Positions 33,870 through 44,497 are shown, numbered from the stretch's first letter. The stretch is DNA of 64,000 bases from Aplidium turbinatum (GCA_918807975.1 OU964923.1:28563235-28627234); one strand, 5' to 3'. Numbers and translations are program-made. Notes: generated by a model from the sequence alone, not told the origin.

Positions 33870-34097
33870 GTCAGTGCAATTTAAACTAACGCTTTTATCT
33901 TGCTTTTTGAACGAAGCTCTAAAGCAAATTGAAGCAATCTCGTTTGAAACGTAGCTGCCCAGGCTGGGATTCGATGCCAGGTTTTTCGCGAAATGGTCTC
34001 TTTTCATGACGTAAAATGAATAAATTTTTGTCCTAAATGTAATAGTATCGAGATATCTTTCATTAAAGATTAAAAGAAAAGAAAAGAAAAGAAAAAA

Positions 34098-34215
34098 GCC
34101 TACAACACCTGGTATTCCCAGGCGGTCACCCATCCAAGTACTAACCAGGCTCGACGTTGCTTAACTTCCCAGATCGGACGAGATGGGGTGTTCTCAACGT
34201 GATATGGTCGTAGGC
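34098..34215 (-). rRNA. 5S: 5S rRNA
   Basis: Consensus body; extra CTTTT repeat; A spacer with TTTTGCG. Confidence 0.97.
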
Positions 34216-34438
34216 GTCAGTGCAATTTAAACTAACGCTTTTATCTTGCTTTTTGAACGAAGCTCCAAAGCAAATTGAAGCAATCTCGTTTGAAACGTAG
34301 CTGCCCAGGCTGGGATTCGATGCCAGGTTTTTCGCAAAATGGTCTCTTTTCATGACGTAAAATGAATAAATTTTTGTCCTAAATATAATAGTATCGAGAT
34401 ATCTTTCATTAAAGATTAAAAGAAAAGAAAAGAAAAAA

Positions 34439-34556
34439 GCCTACAACACCTGGTATTCCCAGGCGGTCACCCATCCAAGTACTAACCAGGCTCGACGTTG
34501 CTTAACTTCCCAGGTCGGACGAGATGGGGTGTTCTCAACGTGATATGGTCGTAGGC
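34439..34556 (-). rRNA. 5S: 5S rRNA, T43C variant
   Basis: T43C; paralogue of 32059. Confidence 0.95.
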
Positions 34557-34774
34557 GTCAGTGCAATTTAAACTAACGCGTTTATCTTGCTTTTTGAACG
34601 AAGCTCTAAAGCAAATTGAAGCAATCTCGTTTGAAACGTAGCTGCCCAGGCTGGGATTCGATGCCAGGTTTTTCGCGAAGTGGTCTCTTTTCATGACGTA
34701 AAATGAATAAATTTTTGTCCTAAATGTAATAGTATCGAGATATCTTTCATTAAAGATCAAAAGAAAAGAAAAGA

Positions 34775-34892
34775 GCCTACAACACCTGGTATTCCCAGGC
34801 GGTCACCCATCCAAGTACCAACCAGGCTCGACGTTGCTTAACTTCCTAGATCGGACGAGATGGGGTGTTCTCAACGTGATATGGTCGTAGGC
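34775..34892 (-). rRNA. 5S: 5S rRNA, G46A+A74G variant
   Basis: Sixth G46A/A74G gene; CTCTTTT terminator; B spacer. Confidence 0.95.
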
Positions 34893-35114
34893 GTCAGTGC
34901 AGTTTAAAACAACGCTTTTATCTTGCTTTGAGAACGAAGCTCTAAAGCAAATTGAAGCAGTCTCCTTTCAAACGTAGCTGTCCAGGCTGGGATTCGATGC
35001 CAGGTTTTTCGCAAAATGGTCTCTTTTCATGATGTAAAGTGCATAACTTTTTGTCCAAAGGGAAATAATATCGAGATATCTTTCATTAAAGATTAAAAGA
35101 AAGAAAAGAAAAAA

Positions 35115-35232
35115 GCCTACAACACCTGGTATTCCCAGGCGGTCACCCATCCAAGTACTAACCAGGCTCGACGTTGCTTAATTTCCCAGATCGGACGAGA
35201 TGGGGTGTTCTCAACGTGATATGGTCGTAGGC
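35115..35232 (-). rRNA. 5S: 5S rRNA, G51A variant
   Basis: G51A; follows 34775. Confidence 0.95.
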
Positions 35233-35450
35233 GTCAGTGCAATTTAAACTAACGCGTTTATCTTGCTTTTTGAACGAAGCTCCAAAGCAAATTGAAGCAA
35301 TCTCGTTTGAAACGTAGCTGCCCAGGCTGGGATTCGATGCCAGGTTTTTCGCGAAATGGTCTCTTTTCATGACGTAAAATGAATAAATTTTTGTCCTAAA
35401 TGTAATAGTATCGAGATATCTTTCATTAAAGATCAAAAGAAAAGAAAAAA

Positions 35451-35568
35451 GCCTACAACACCTGGTATTCCCAGGCGGTCACCCATCCAAGTACTAACCA
35501 GGCTCGACGTTGCTTAACTTCCCAGATCGGACGAGATGGGGTGTTCTCAACGTGATATGGTCGTAGGC
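35451..35568 (-). rRNA. 5S: 5S rRNA
   Basis: Consensus body; B spacer. Confidence 0.97.
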
Positions 35569-35790
35569 GTCAGTGCAATTTAAACTAACGCTTTTATCTT
35601 GCTTTTTGAACGAAGCTCTAAAGCAAATTGAAGCAGTCTCCTTTCAAACGTAGCTGTCCAGGCTGGAATTCGATGCCAGGTTTTTCGCAAAATGGTCTCT
35701 TTTCATGACGTAAAGTGCATAACTTTTTGTCCAAAGGGAAATAATATCGAGATATCTTTCATTAAAGATTAAAAGAAAGAAAAGAAAATA

Positions 35791-35908
35791 GCCTACAACA
35801 CCTGGTATTCCCAGGCGGTCACCCATCCAAGTACTAACCAGGCTCGACGTTGCTTAACTTCCCAGATCGGACGAGATGGGGTGTTCTCAACGTGATATGG
35901 TCGTAGGC
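35791..35908 (-). rRNA. 5S: 5S rRNA
   Basis: Consensus body; CTATTTT terminator. Confidence 0.97.
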
Positions 35909-36131
35909 GTCAGTGCAATTTAAACTAACGCGTTTATCTTGCTTTTTGAACGAAGCTCTAAAGCAAATTGAAGCAATCTCGTTTGAAACGTAGCTGCCCA
36001 GGCTGGGATTCGATGCCAGGTTTTTCGCGCAATGGTCTCTTTTCATGACGTAAAATGAATAAATTTTTGTCCTAAATGTAATAGTATCGAGATATCTTTC
36101 ATTAAAGATCAAAAGAAAAGAAAAGAAAAAA

Positions 36132-36249
36132 GCCTACAACACCTGGTATTCCCAGGCGGTCACCCATCCAAGTACTAACCAGGCTCGACGTTGCTTAACT
36201 TCCCAGATCGGACGAGATGGGGTGTTCTCAACGTGATATGGTCGTAGGC
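36132..36249 (-). rRNA. 5S: 5S rRNA
   Basis: Consensus body; A spacer. Confidence 0.97.
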
Positions 36250-36467
36250 GTCAGTGCAATTTAAACTAACGCTTTTATCTTGCTTTTTGAACGAAGCTCT
36301 AAAGCAAATTGAAGCAATCTCGTTTGAAACGTAGCTGCCCAGGCTGGGATTCGATGCCAGGTTTTTCGCGAAATGGTCTCTTTTCATGACGTAAAATGAA
36401 TAAATTTTTGTCCTAAATGTAATAGTATCGAGATATCTTTCATTAAAGATTAAAAGAAAAGAAAAAA

Positions 36468-36585
36468 GCCTACAACACCTGGTATTCCCAGGCGGTCACC
36501 CATCCAAGTACTAACCAGGCTCGACGTTGCTTAACTTCCCAGATCGGACGAGATGGGGTGTTCTCAACGTGATATGGTCGTAGGC
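36468..36585 (-). rRNA. 5S: 5S rRNA
   Basis: Consensus body; A spacer. Confidence 0.97.
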
Positions 36586-36818
36586 GTCAGTGCAATTTAA
36601 ACTAACGCTTTTATCTTGCTTTTTGAACGAAGCTCTAAAGCAAATTGAAGCAATCTCGTTTGAAACGTAGCTGCCCAGGCTGGGATTCGATGCCAGGTTT
36701 TTCGCGAAATGGTCTCTTTTCATGACGTAAAATGAATAAATTTTTGTCCTAAATGTAATAGTATCGAGATATCTTTCATTAAAGATTAAAAGAAAAGAAA
36801 AGAAAAGAAAAGAAAAAA

Positions 36819-36941
36819 GCCTACAACACCTGGTATTCCCAGGCGGTCACCCATCCAAGTAGGCTACTAACCAGGCTCGACGTTGCTTAACTTCCCAGAT
36901 CGGACGAGATGGGGTGTTCTCAACGTGATATGGTCGTAGGC
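36819..36941 (-). rRNA. 5S: 5S rRNA with a 5-nt insertion
   Basis: Five extra bases lie between the intermediate element and box C (plus strand CCAAGTAGGCTACTAACC, about 36859-36868), giving 123 nt. This alters the spacing of the TFIIIA contacts and the helix IV/loop E side of the RNA, so it is probably a pseudogene. It also has the longest CTTTT tract nearby. Confidence 0.9.
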
Positions 36942-37164
36942 GTCAGTGCAATTTAAACTAACGCTTTTATCTTGCTTTTTGAACGAAGCTCTAAAGCAAA
37001 TTGAAGCAATCTCGTTTGAAACGTAGCTGCCCAGGCTGGGATTCGATGTCAGGTTTTTCGCGAAATGGTCTCTTTTCATGACGTAAAATGAATAAATTTT
37101 TGTCCTAAATGTAATAGTATCGAGATATCTTTCATTAAAGATCAAAAGAAAAGAAAAGAAAAAA

Positions 37165-37282
37165 GCCTACAACACCTGGTATTCCCAGGCGGTCACCCAT
37201 CCAAGTACTAACCAGGCTCGACGTTGCTTAACTTCCCAGATCGGACGAGATGGGGTGTTCTCAACGTGATATGGTCGTAGGC
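37165..37282 (-). rRNA. 5S: 5S rRNA
   Basis: Consensus body; A spacer. Confidence 0.97.
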
Positions 37283-37510
37283 GTCAGTGCAATTTAAACT
37301 AACGCTTTTATCTTGCTTTTTGAACGAAGCTCTAAAGCAAATTGAAGCAATCTCGTTTGAAACGTAGCTGCCCAGGCTGGGATTCGATGCCAGGTTTTTC
37401 GCGAAATGGTCTCTTTTCATGACGTAAAATGAATAAATTTTTGTCCTAAATGTAATAGTATCGAGATATCTTTCATTAAAGATTAAAAGAAAAGAAAAGA
37501 AAAGAAAAAA

Positions 37511-37628
37511 GCCTACAACACCTGGTATTCCCAGGCGGTCACCCATCCAAGTACTAACCAGGCTCGACGTTGCTTAACTTCCCAGATCGGACGAGATGGG
37601 GTGTTCTCAACGTGATATGGTCGTAGGC
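37511..37628 (-). rRNA. 5S: 5S rRNA
   Basis: Consensus body; extra CTTTT repeat downstream. Confidence 0.97.
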
Positions 37629-37846
37629 GTCAGTGCAATTTAAACTAACGCGTTTATCTTGCTTTTTGAACGAAGCTCTAAAGCAAATTGAAGCAATCTC
37701 GTTTGAAACGTAGCTGCCCAGGCTGGGATTCGATGCCAGGTTTTTCGCGAAATGGTCTCTTTTCATGACGTAAAATGAATAAATTTTTGTCCTAAATGTA
37801 ATAGTATCGAGATATCTTTCATTAAAGATCAAAAGAAAAGAAAAAA

Positions 37847-37964
37847 GCCTACAACACCTGGTATTCCCAGGCGGTCACCCATCCAAGTACTAACCAGGCT
37901 CGACGTTGCTTAACTTCCCAGATCGGACGAGATGGGGTGTTCTCAACGTGATATGGTCGTAGGC
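37847..37964 (-). rRNA. 5S: 5S rRNA
   Basis: Consensus body; B spacer. Confidence 0.97.
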
Positions 37965-38186
37965 GTCAGTGCAATTTAAACTAACGCTTTTATCTTGCTT
38001 TTTGAACGAAGCTCTAAAGCAAATTGAAGCAGTCTCCTTTCAAACGTAGCTGTCCAGGCTGGAATTCGATGCCAGGTTTTTCGCAAAATGGTCTCTTTTC
38101 ATGACGTAAAGTGCATAACTTTTTGTCCAAAGGGAAATAATATCGAGATATCTTTCATTAAAGATTAAAAGAAAGAAAAGAAAAAA

Positions 38187-38304
38187 GCCTACAACACCTG
38201 GTATTCCCAGGCGGTCACCCATCCAAGTACTAACCAGGCTCGACGTTGCTTAACTTCCCAGATCGGACGAGATGGGGTGTTCTCAACGTGATATGGTCGT
38301 AGGC
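38187..38304 (-). rRNA. 5S: 5S rRNA
   Basis: Consensus body; A spacer. Confidence 0.97.
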
Positions 38305-38522
38305 GTCAGTGCAATTTAAACTAACGCTTTTATCTTGCTTTTTGAACGAAGCTCCAAAGCAAATTGAAGCAATCTCGTTTGAAACGTAGCTGCCCAGGCT
38401 GGGATTCGATGCCAGGTTTTTCGCGAAATGGTCTCTTTTCATGACGTAAAATGAATAAATTTTTGTCCTAAATGTAATAGTATCGAGATATCTTTCATTA
38501 AAGATCAAAAGAAAAGAAAAAA

Positions 38523-38640
38523 GCCTACAACACCTGGTATTCCCAGGCGGTCACCCATCCAAGTACTAACCAGGCTCGACGTTGCTTAACTTCCCAGATC
38601 GGACGAGATGGGGTGTTCTCAACGTGATATGGTCGTAGGC
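38523..38640 (-). rRNA. 5S: 5S rRNA
   Basis: Consensus body; B spacer with TTTTGAGC. Confidence 0.97.
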
Positions 38641-38862
38641 GTCAGTGCAATTTAAACTAACGCTTTTATCTTGCTTTTTGAACGAAGCTCAAAAGCAAAT
38701 TGAAGCAGTCTCCTTTCAAACGTAGCTGTCCAGGCTGGAATTCGATGCCAGGTTTTTCGCAAAATGGTCTCTTTTCATGACGTAAAGTGCATAACTTTTT
38801 GTCCAAAGGGAAATAATATCGAGATATCTTTCATTAAAGATTAAAAGAAAGAAAAGAAAAAA

Positions 38863-38980
38863 GCCTACAACACCTGGTATTCCCAGGCGGTCACCCATCC
38901 AAGTACTAACCAGGCTCGACGTTGCTTAACTTCCCAGATCGGACGAGACGGGGTGTTCTCAACGTGATATGGTCGTAGGC
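38863..38980 (-). rRNA. 5S: 5S rRNA, A32G variant
   Basis: A32G; the spacer hairpin is changed to GATGTTTAATG. Confidence 0.96.
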
Positions 38981-39203
38981 GTCAGTGCAATTTAAACTAA
39001 CGCTTTTATCTTGCTTTTTGAACGAAGCTCCAAAGCAAATTGAAGCAATCTCGTTTGAAACGTAGCTGCCCAGGCTGGGATTCGATGCCAGGTTTTTCGC
39101 GAAATGGTCTCTTTTCATGACGTAAAATGAATAAATTTTTGTCCTAAATGTAATAGTATCGAGATATCTTTCATTAAACATCAAAAGAAAAGAAAAGAAA
39201 AAA

Positions 39204-39321
39204 GCCTACAACACCTGGTATTCCCAGGCGGTCACCCATCCAAGTACTAACCAGGCTCGACGTTGCTTAACTTCCCAGATCGGACGAGATGGGGTGTTCT
39301 CAACGTGATATGGTCGTAGGC
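39204..39321 (-). rRNA. 5S: 5S rRNA
   Basis: Consensus body; A spacer. Confidence 0.97.
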
Positions 39322-39543
39322 GTCAGTGCAATTTAAACTAACGCTTTTATCTTGCTTTTTGAACGAAGCTCTAAAGCAAATTGAAGCAATCTCGTTTGAA
39401 ACGTAGCTGCCCAGGCTGGGATTCGATGCCAGGTTTTTCGCGAAATGGTCTCTTTTCATGACGTAAAATGAATAAATTTTTGTCCTAAATGTAATAGTAT
39501 CGAGATATCTTTCATTAAAGATCAAAAGAAAGAAAAGAAAAAA

Positions 39544-39661
39544 GCCTACAACACCTGGTATTCCCAGGCGGTCACCCATCCAAGTACTAACCAGGCTCGA
39601 CGTTGCTTAACTTCCCAGATCGGACGAGATGGGGTGTTCTCAACGTGATATGGTCGTAGGC
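39544..39661 (-). rRNA. 5S: 5S rRNA
   Basis: Consensus body; GATTACTTC marker shared with 17181. Confidence 0.97.
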
Positions 39662-39879
39662 GTCAGTGCAATTTAAACTAACGCTTTTATCTTGCTTTTT
39701 GAACGAAGCTCCAAAGCAAATTGAAGTAATCTCGTTTGAAACGTAGCTGCCCAGGCTGGGATTCGATGCCAGGTTTTTCGCGAAATGGTCTCTTTTCATG
39801 ACGTAAAATGAATAAATTTTTGTCCTAAATGTAATAGTATCGAGATATCTTTCATTAAAGATCAAAAGAAAAGAAAAGA

Positions 39880-39997
39880 GCCTACAACACCTGGTATTCC
39901 CAGGCGGTCACCCATCCAAGTACCAACCAGGCTCGACGTTGCTTAACTTCCTAGATCGGACGAGATGGGGTGTTCTCAACGTGATATGGTCGTAGGC
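39880..39997 (-). rRNA. 5S: 5S rRNA, G46A+A74G variant
   Basis: Seventh and last G46A/A74G gene in the window; B spacer. Confidence 0.95.
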
Positions 39998-40219
39998 GTC
40001 AGTGCAGTTTAAAACAACGCTTTTATCTTGCTTTGAGAACGAAGCTCTAAAGCAAATTGAAGCAGTCTCCTTTCAAACGTAGCTGTCCAGGCTGGGATTC
40101 GATGCCAGGTTTTTCGCAAAATGGTCTCTTTTCATGATGTAAAGTGCATAACTTTTTGTCCAAAGGGAAATAATATCGAGATATCTTTCATTAAAGATTA
40201 AAAGAAAGAAAAGAAAAAA

Positions 40220-40337
40220 GCCTACAACACCTGGTATTCCCAGGCGGTCACCCATCCAAGTACTAACCAGGCTCGACGTTGCTTAATTTCCCAGATCGGA
40301 CGAGATGGGGTGTTCTCAACGTGATATGGTCGTAGGC
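40220..40337 (-). rRNA. 5S: 5S rRNA, G51A variant
   Basis: G51A; follows 39880. Confidence 0.95.
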
Positions 40338-40555
40338 GTCAGTGCAATTTAAACTAACGCGTTTATCTTGCTTTTTGAACGAAGCTCTAAAGCAAATTGA
40401 AGCAATCTCGTTTGAAACGTAGCTGCCCAGGCTGGGATTCGATGCCAGGTTTTTCGCGAAATGGTCTCTTTTCATGACGTAAAATGAATAAATTTTTGTC
40501 CTAAATGTAATAGTATCGAGATATCTTTCATTAAAGATTAAAAGAAAAGAAAAAA

Positions 40556-40673
40556 GCCTACAACACCTGGTATTCCCAGGCGGTCACCCATCCAAGTACT
40601 AACCAGGCTCGACGTTGCTTAACTTCCCAGATCGGACGAGATGGGGTGTTCTCAACGTGATATGGTCGTAGGC
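40556..40673 (-). rRNA. 5S: 5S rRNA
   Basis: Consensus body; B spacer. Confidence 0.97.
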
Positions 40674-40895
40674 GTCAGTGCAATTTAAACTAACGCTTTT
40701 ATCTTGCTTTTTGAACGAAGCTCTAAAGCAAATTGAAGCAGTCTCCTTTCAAACGTAGCTGTCCAGGCTGGAATTCGATGCCAGGTTTTTCGCAAAATGG
40801 TCTCTTTTCATGACGTAAAGTGCATAACTTTTTGTCCAAAGGGAAATAATATCGAGATATCTTTCATTAAAGATCAAAAGAAAGAAAAGAAAAAA

Positions 40896-41013
40896 GCCTA
40901 CAACACCTGGTATTCCCAGGCGGTCACCCATCCAAGTACTAACCAGGCTCGACGTTGCTTAACTTCCCAGATCGGACGAGACGGGGTGTTCTCAACGTGA
41001 TATGGTCGTAGGC
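40896..41013 (-). rRNA. 5S: 5S rRNA, A32G variant
   Basis: A32G; completes the seventh cassette. Confidence 0.96.
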
Positions 41014-41236
41014 GTCAGTGCAATTTAAACTAACGCTTTTATCTTGCTTTTTGAACGAAGCTCTAAAGCAAATTGAAGCAATCTCGTTTGAAACGTAGCT
41101 GCCCAGGCTGGGATTCGATGCCAGGTTTTTCGCGAAATGGTCTCTTTTCATGACGTAAAATGAATAAATTTTTGTCCTAAATGTAATAGTATCGAGATAT
41201 CTTTCATTAAAGATCAAAAGAAAAGAAAAGAAAAAA

Positions 41237-41354
41237 GCCTACAACACCTGGTATGCCCAGGCGGTCACCCATCCAAGTACTAACCAGGCTCGACGTTGCT
41301 TAACTTCCCAGATCGGACGAGATGGGGTGTTCTCAACGTGATATGGTCGTAGGC
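41237..41354 (-). rRNA. 5S: 5S rRNA
   Basis: A100C, private; A spacer with GATAAACGCG. Confidence 0.95.
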
Positions 41355-41572
41355 GTCAGTGCAATTTAAACTAACGCGTTTATCTTGCTTTTTGAACGAA
41401 GCTCTAAAGCAAATTGAAGCAATCTCGTTTGAAACGTAGCTGCCCAGGCTGGGATTCGATGCCAGGTTTTTCGCGAAATGGTCTCTTTTCATGACGTAAA
41501 ATGAATAAATTTTTGTCCTAAATGTAATAGTATCGAGATATCTTTCATTAAAGATCAAAAGAAAAGAAAAAA

Positions 41573-41690
41573 GCCTACAACACCTGGTATTCCCAGGCGG
41601 TCACCCATCCAAGTACTAACCAGGCTCGACGTTGCTTAACTTCCCAGATCGGACGAGATGGGGTGTTCTCAACGTGATATGGTCGTAGGC
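41573..41690 (-). rRNA. 5S: 5S rRNA
   Basis: Consensus body; B spacer carrying the A-type marker TTTCGCG. Confidence 0.97.
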
Positions 41691-41912
41691 GTCAGTGCAA
41701 TTTAAACTAACGCTTTTATCTTGCTTTTTGAACGAAGCTCTAAAGCGAATTGAAGCAGTCTCCTTTCAAACGTAGCTGTCCAGGCTGGAATTCGATGCCA
41801 GGTTTTTCGCGAAATGGTCTCTTTTCATGACGTAAAGTGCATAACTTTTTGTCCAAAGGGAAATAATATCGAGATATCTTTCATTAAAGATTAAAAGAAA
41901 GAAAAGAAAAAA

Positions 41913-42030
41913 GCCTACAACACCTGGTATTCCCAGGCGGTCACCCATCCAAGTACTAACCAGGCTCGACGTTGCTTAACTTCCCAGATCGGACGAGATG
42001 GGGTGTTCTCAACGTGATATGGTCGTAGGC
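41913..42030 (-). rRNA. 5S: 5S rRNA
   Basis: Consensus body; A spacer. Confidence 0.97.
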
Positions 42031-42253
42031 GTCAGTGCAATTTAAACTAACGCTTTTATCTTGCTTTTTGAACGAAGCTCTAAAGCAAATTGAAGCAATC
42101 TCGTTTGAAACGTAGCTGCCCAGGCTGGGATTCGATGCCAGGTTTTTCGCGAAATGGTCTCTTTTCATGACGTAAAATGAATAAATTTTTGTCCTAAATG
42201 TAATAGTATCGAGATATCTTTCATTAAAGATCAAAAGAAAAGAAAAGAAAAAA

Positions 42254-42371
42254 GCCTACAACACCTGGTATTCCCAGGCGGTCACCCATCCAAGTACTAA
42301 CCAGGCTCGACGTTGCTTAACTTCCCAGATCGGACGAGATGGGGTGTTCTCAACGTGATATGGTCGTAGGC
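42254..42371 (-). rRNA. 5S: 5S rRNA
   Basis: Consensus body; GATAAACGCG spacer. Confidence 0.97.
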
Positions 42372-42589
42372 GTCAGTGCAATTTAAACTAACGCGTTTAT
42401 CTTGCTTTTTGAACGAAGCTCTAAAGCAAATTGAAGCAATCTCGTTTGAAACGTAGCTGCCCAGGCTGGGATTCGATGCCAGGTTTTTCGCGAAATGGTC
42501 TCTTTTCATGACGTAAAATGAATAAATTTTTGTCCTAAATGTAATAGTATCGAGATATCTTTCATTAAAGATCAAAAGAAAAGAAAAGA

Positions 42590-42707
42590 GCCTACAACAC
42601 CTGGTATTCCCAGGCGGTCACCCATCCAAGTACTAACCAGGCTCGACGTTGCTTAACTTCCCAGATCGGACGAGATGGGGTGTTCTCAACGTGATATGGT
42701 CGTAGGC
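42590..42707 (-). rRNA. 5S: 5S rRNA
   Basis: Consensus body joined to the CTCTTTT terminator otherwise tied to G46A/A74G genes, suggesting exchange inside the gene. Confidence 0.97.
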
Positions 42708-42930
42708 GTCAGTGCAATTTAAACTAACGCGTTTATCTTGCTTTTTGAACGAAGCTCTAAAGCAAATTGAAGCAATCTCGTTTGAAACGTAGCTGCCCAG
42801 GCTGGGATTCGATGCCAGGTTTTTCGCGAAATGGTCTCTTTTCATGACGTAAAATGAATAAATTTTTGTCCTAAATGTAATAGTATCGAGATATCTTTCA
42901 TTAAAGATTAAAAGAAAAGAAAAGAAAAAA

Positions 42931-43048
42931 GCCTACAACACCTGGTATTCCCAGGCGGTCACCCATCCAAGTACTAACCAGGCTCGACGTTGCTTAACTT
43001 CCCAGATCGGACGAGATGGGGTGTTCTCAACGTGATATGGTCGTAGGC
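42931..43048 (-). rRNA. 5S: 5S rRNA
   Basis: Consensus body; B spacer. Last full gene before the LINE-disrupted block. Confidence 0.97.
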
Positions 43049-43270
43049 GTCAGTGCAATTTAAACTAACGCTTTTATCTTGCTTTTTGAACGAAGCTCTA
43101 AAGCAAATTGAAGCAGTCTCCTTTCAAACGTAGCTGTCCAGGCTGGAATTCGATGCCAGGTTTTTCGCAAAATGGTCTCTTTTCATGACGTAAAGTGCAT
43201 AACTTTTTGTCCAAAGGGAAATAATATCGAGATATCTTTCATTAAAGATTAAAAGAAAGAAAAGAAAAAA

Positions 43271-43304
43271 GCCTACAACACCTGGTATTCCCAGGCGGTC
43301 ACCC
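43271..43304 (-). pseudogene. 5S rRNA 3' fragment (34 nt) joined to a LINE
   Basis: Only gene positions 85-118 remain. The sequence breaks inside box C directly against the 3' end of a LINE fragment. There is no complete internal promoter, so it is not expressed as 5S. Confidence 0.93.
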
Positions 43305-43777
43305 TGATGGCTATCCCTCGTCTTCGAGGATGATGGCCTTCGCAATAAAATAAAAGCTAACGGTGAGTTCTTAAATGGCTAATTAGTCCAATCTTGGCTT
43401 TAAAAGTTCGGTTACATTTGGTACATTTAAGATCGTTTGGGAGAGTTGGTTGTGGGTGTGATTGTCGTTCTTTTCTTTGCATTCTTTTTTCTTTTAACCT
43501 TTTAGATCTGCTCTTCTCAAACGTGGCGACACCTTTCTGAGTGGCAGATCTCCAGAGCAGCCTGTCCTCTGCGGTTTCCTCCCAGTTTGTATAATTGATG
43601 TTACACACTTTAAGATTACTCTTCAGTGAGTCTTTATACCGCTTCTTTTGTCCACCTACCGAACGCTTACCCTTAGCCAATTCCGAGTAGAACATTTGTT
43701 TAGGGAGACGCTGATCTGGCATTCGCACTACATGCCCGCACCATCTAAGTTGATTTCGAATAATCATCATCAGATCA
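43305..43777 (-). mobile_element. LINE 3' fragment, copy 1
   Basis: A 5'-truncated non-LTR retrotransposon of about 473 bp. The 3' untranslated end carries a small hairpin (CCTCGAAGACGAGG). Its 3' end abuts GGGTGACCGCC inside a 5S gene. Its 5' end abuts the spacer at AGTATCGAG. The remaining upstream spacer and the first 84 nt of the gene are missing at this locus. The block is identical by eye to 43966-44438. Confidence 0.88.
43357..43777 (-). pseudogene. LINE ORF2 C-terminal fragment
   Basis: An open frame of about 140 codons starting inside the element. It contains RNQLRWCGHVVRMPDQRLPK, then GKRSVGGQKKRYKD, then NWEETAEDRLLWR, a basic Lys/Arg region and a C-terminal C2H2 finger (C-x2-C-x12-H-x3-H within CTKCNRTF...HLRTH). 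This is the well-known tail after the reverse transcriptase domain of many animal LINEs. The endonuclease and RT catalytic domains are absent. The open frame continues into the 5S spacer and gene by chance. The exact clade (CR1/L2-like or Jockey-like) is not certain. Confidence 0.85.
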
Positions 43778-43836
43778 GTATCGAGATATCTTTCATTAAA
43801 GATTAAAAGAAAAGAAAAGAAAAGAAAAAGAAAAAA

Positions 43837-43881
43837 GCCTACAACACCTGGTATTCCCAGGCGGTCACCCATCCAAGTACT
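43837..43881 (-). pseudogene. 5S rRNA 3' fragment (45 nt)
   Basis: Gene positions 74-118 are joined to spacer sequence (ATAATATCGAG), so 73 nt of gene and about 100 bp of spacer are missing. It lies between the two LINE copies. Confidence 0.92.
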
Positions 43882-43931
43882 ATAATATCGAGATATCTTT
43901 CATTAAAGATTAAAAGAAAGAAAAGAAAAAA

Positions 43932-43965
43932 GCCTACAACACCTGGTATTCCCAGGCGGTCACCC
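43932..43965 (-). pseudogene. 5S rRNA 3' fragment (34 nt) joined to LINE copy 2
   Basis: Same break point as at 43304, as expected if the LINE-bearing block was duplicated (period 661 bp). Confidence 0.93.
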
Positions 43966-44438
43966 TGATGGCTATCCCTCGTCTTCGAGGATGATGGCCT
44001 TCGCAATAAAATAAAAGCTAACGGTGAGTTCTTAAATGGCTAATTAGTCCAATCTTGGCTTTAAAAGTTCGGTTACATTTGGTACATTTAAGATCGTTTG
44101 GGAGAGTTGGTTGTGGGTGTGATTGTCGTTCTTTTCTTTGCATTCTTTTTTCTTTTAACCTTTTAGATCTGCTCTTCTCAAACGTGGCGACACCTTTCTG
44201 AGTGGCAGATCTCCAGAGCAGCCTGTCCTCTGCGGTTTCCTCCCAGTTTGTATAATTGATGTTACACACTTTAAGATTACTCTTCAGTGAGTCTTTATAC
44301 CGCTTCTTTTGTCCACCTACCGAACGCTTACCCTTAGCCAATTCCGAGTAGAACATTTGTTTAGGGAGACGCTGATCTGGCATTCGCACTACATGCCCGC
44401 ACCATCTAAGTTGATTTCGAATAATCATCATCAGATCA
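43966..44438 (-). mobile_element. LINE 3' fragment, copy 2
   Basis: A duplicate of 43305-43777 with the same junctions on both sides. A tandem duplication of the whole disrupted unit explains it better than two insertions. Confidence 0.88.
44018..44438 (-). pseudogene. LINE ORF2 C-terminal fragment, duplicate
   Basis: Encodes exactly the same residues as the fragment at 43357-43777, which points to a recent duplication. Confidence 0.85.
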
Positions 44439-44497
44439 GTATCGAGATATCTTTCATTAAAGATTAAAAGAAAAGAAAAGAAAAGAAAAAGAAAAAA

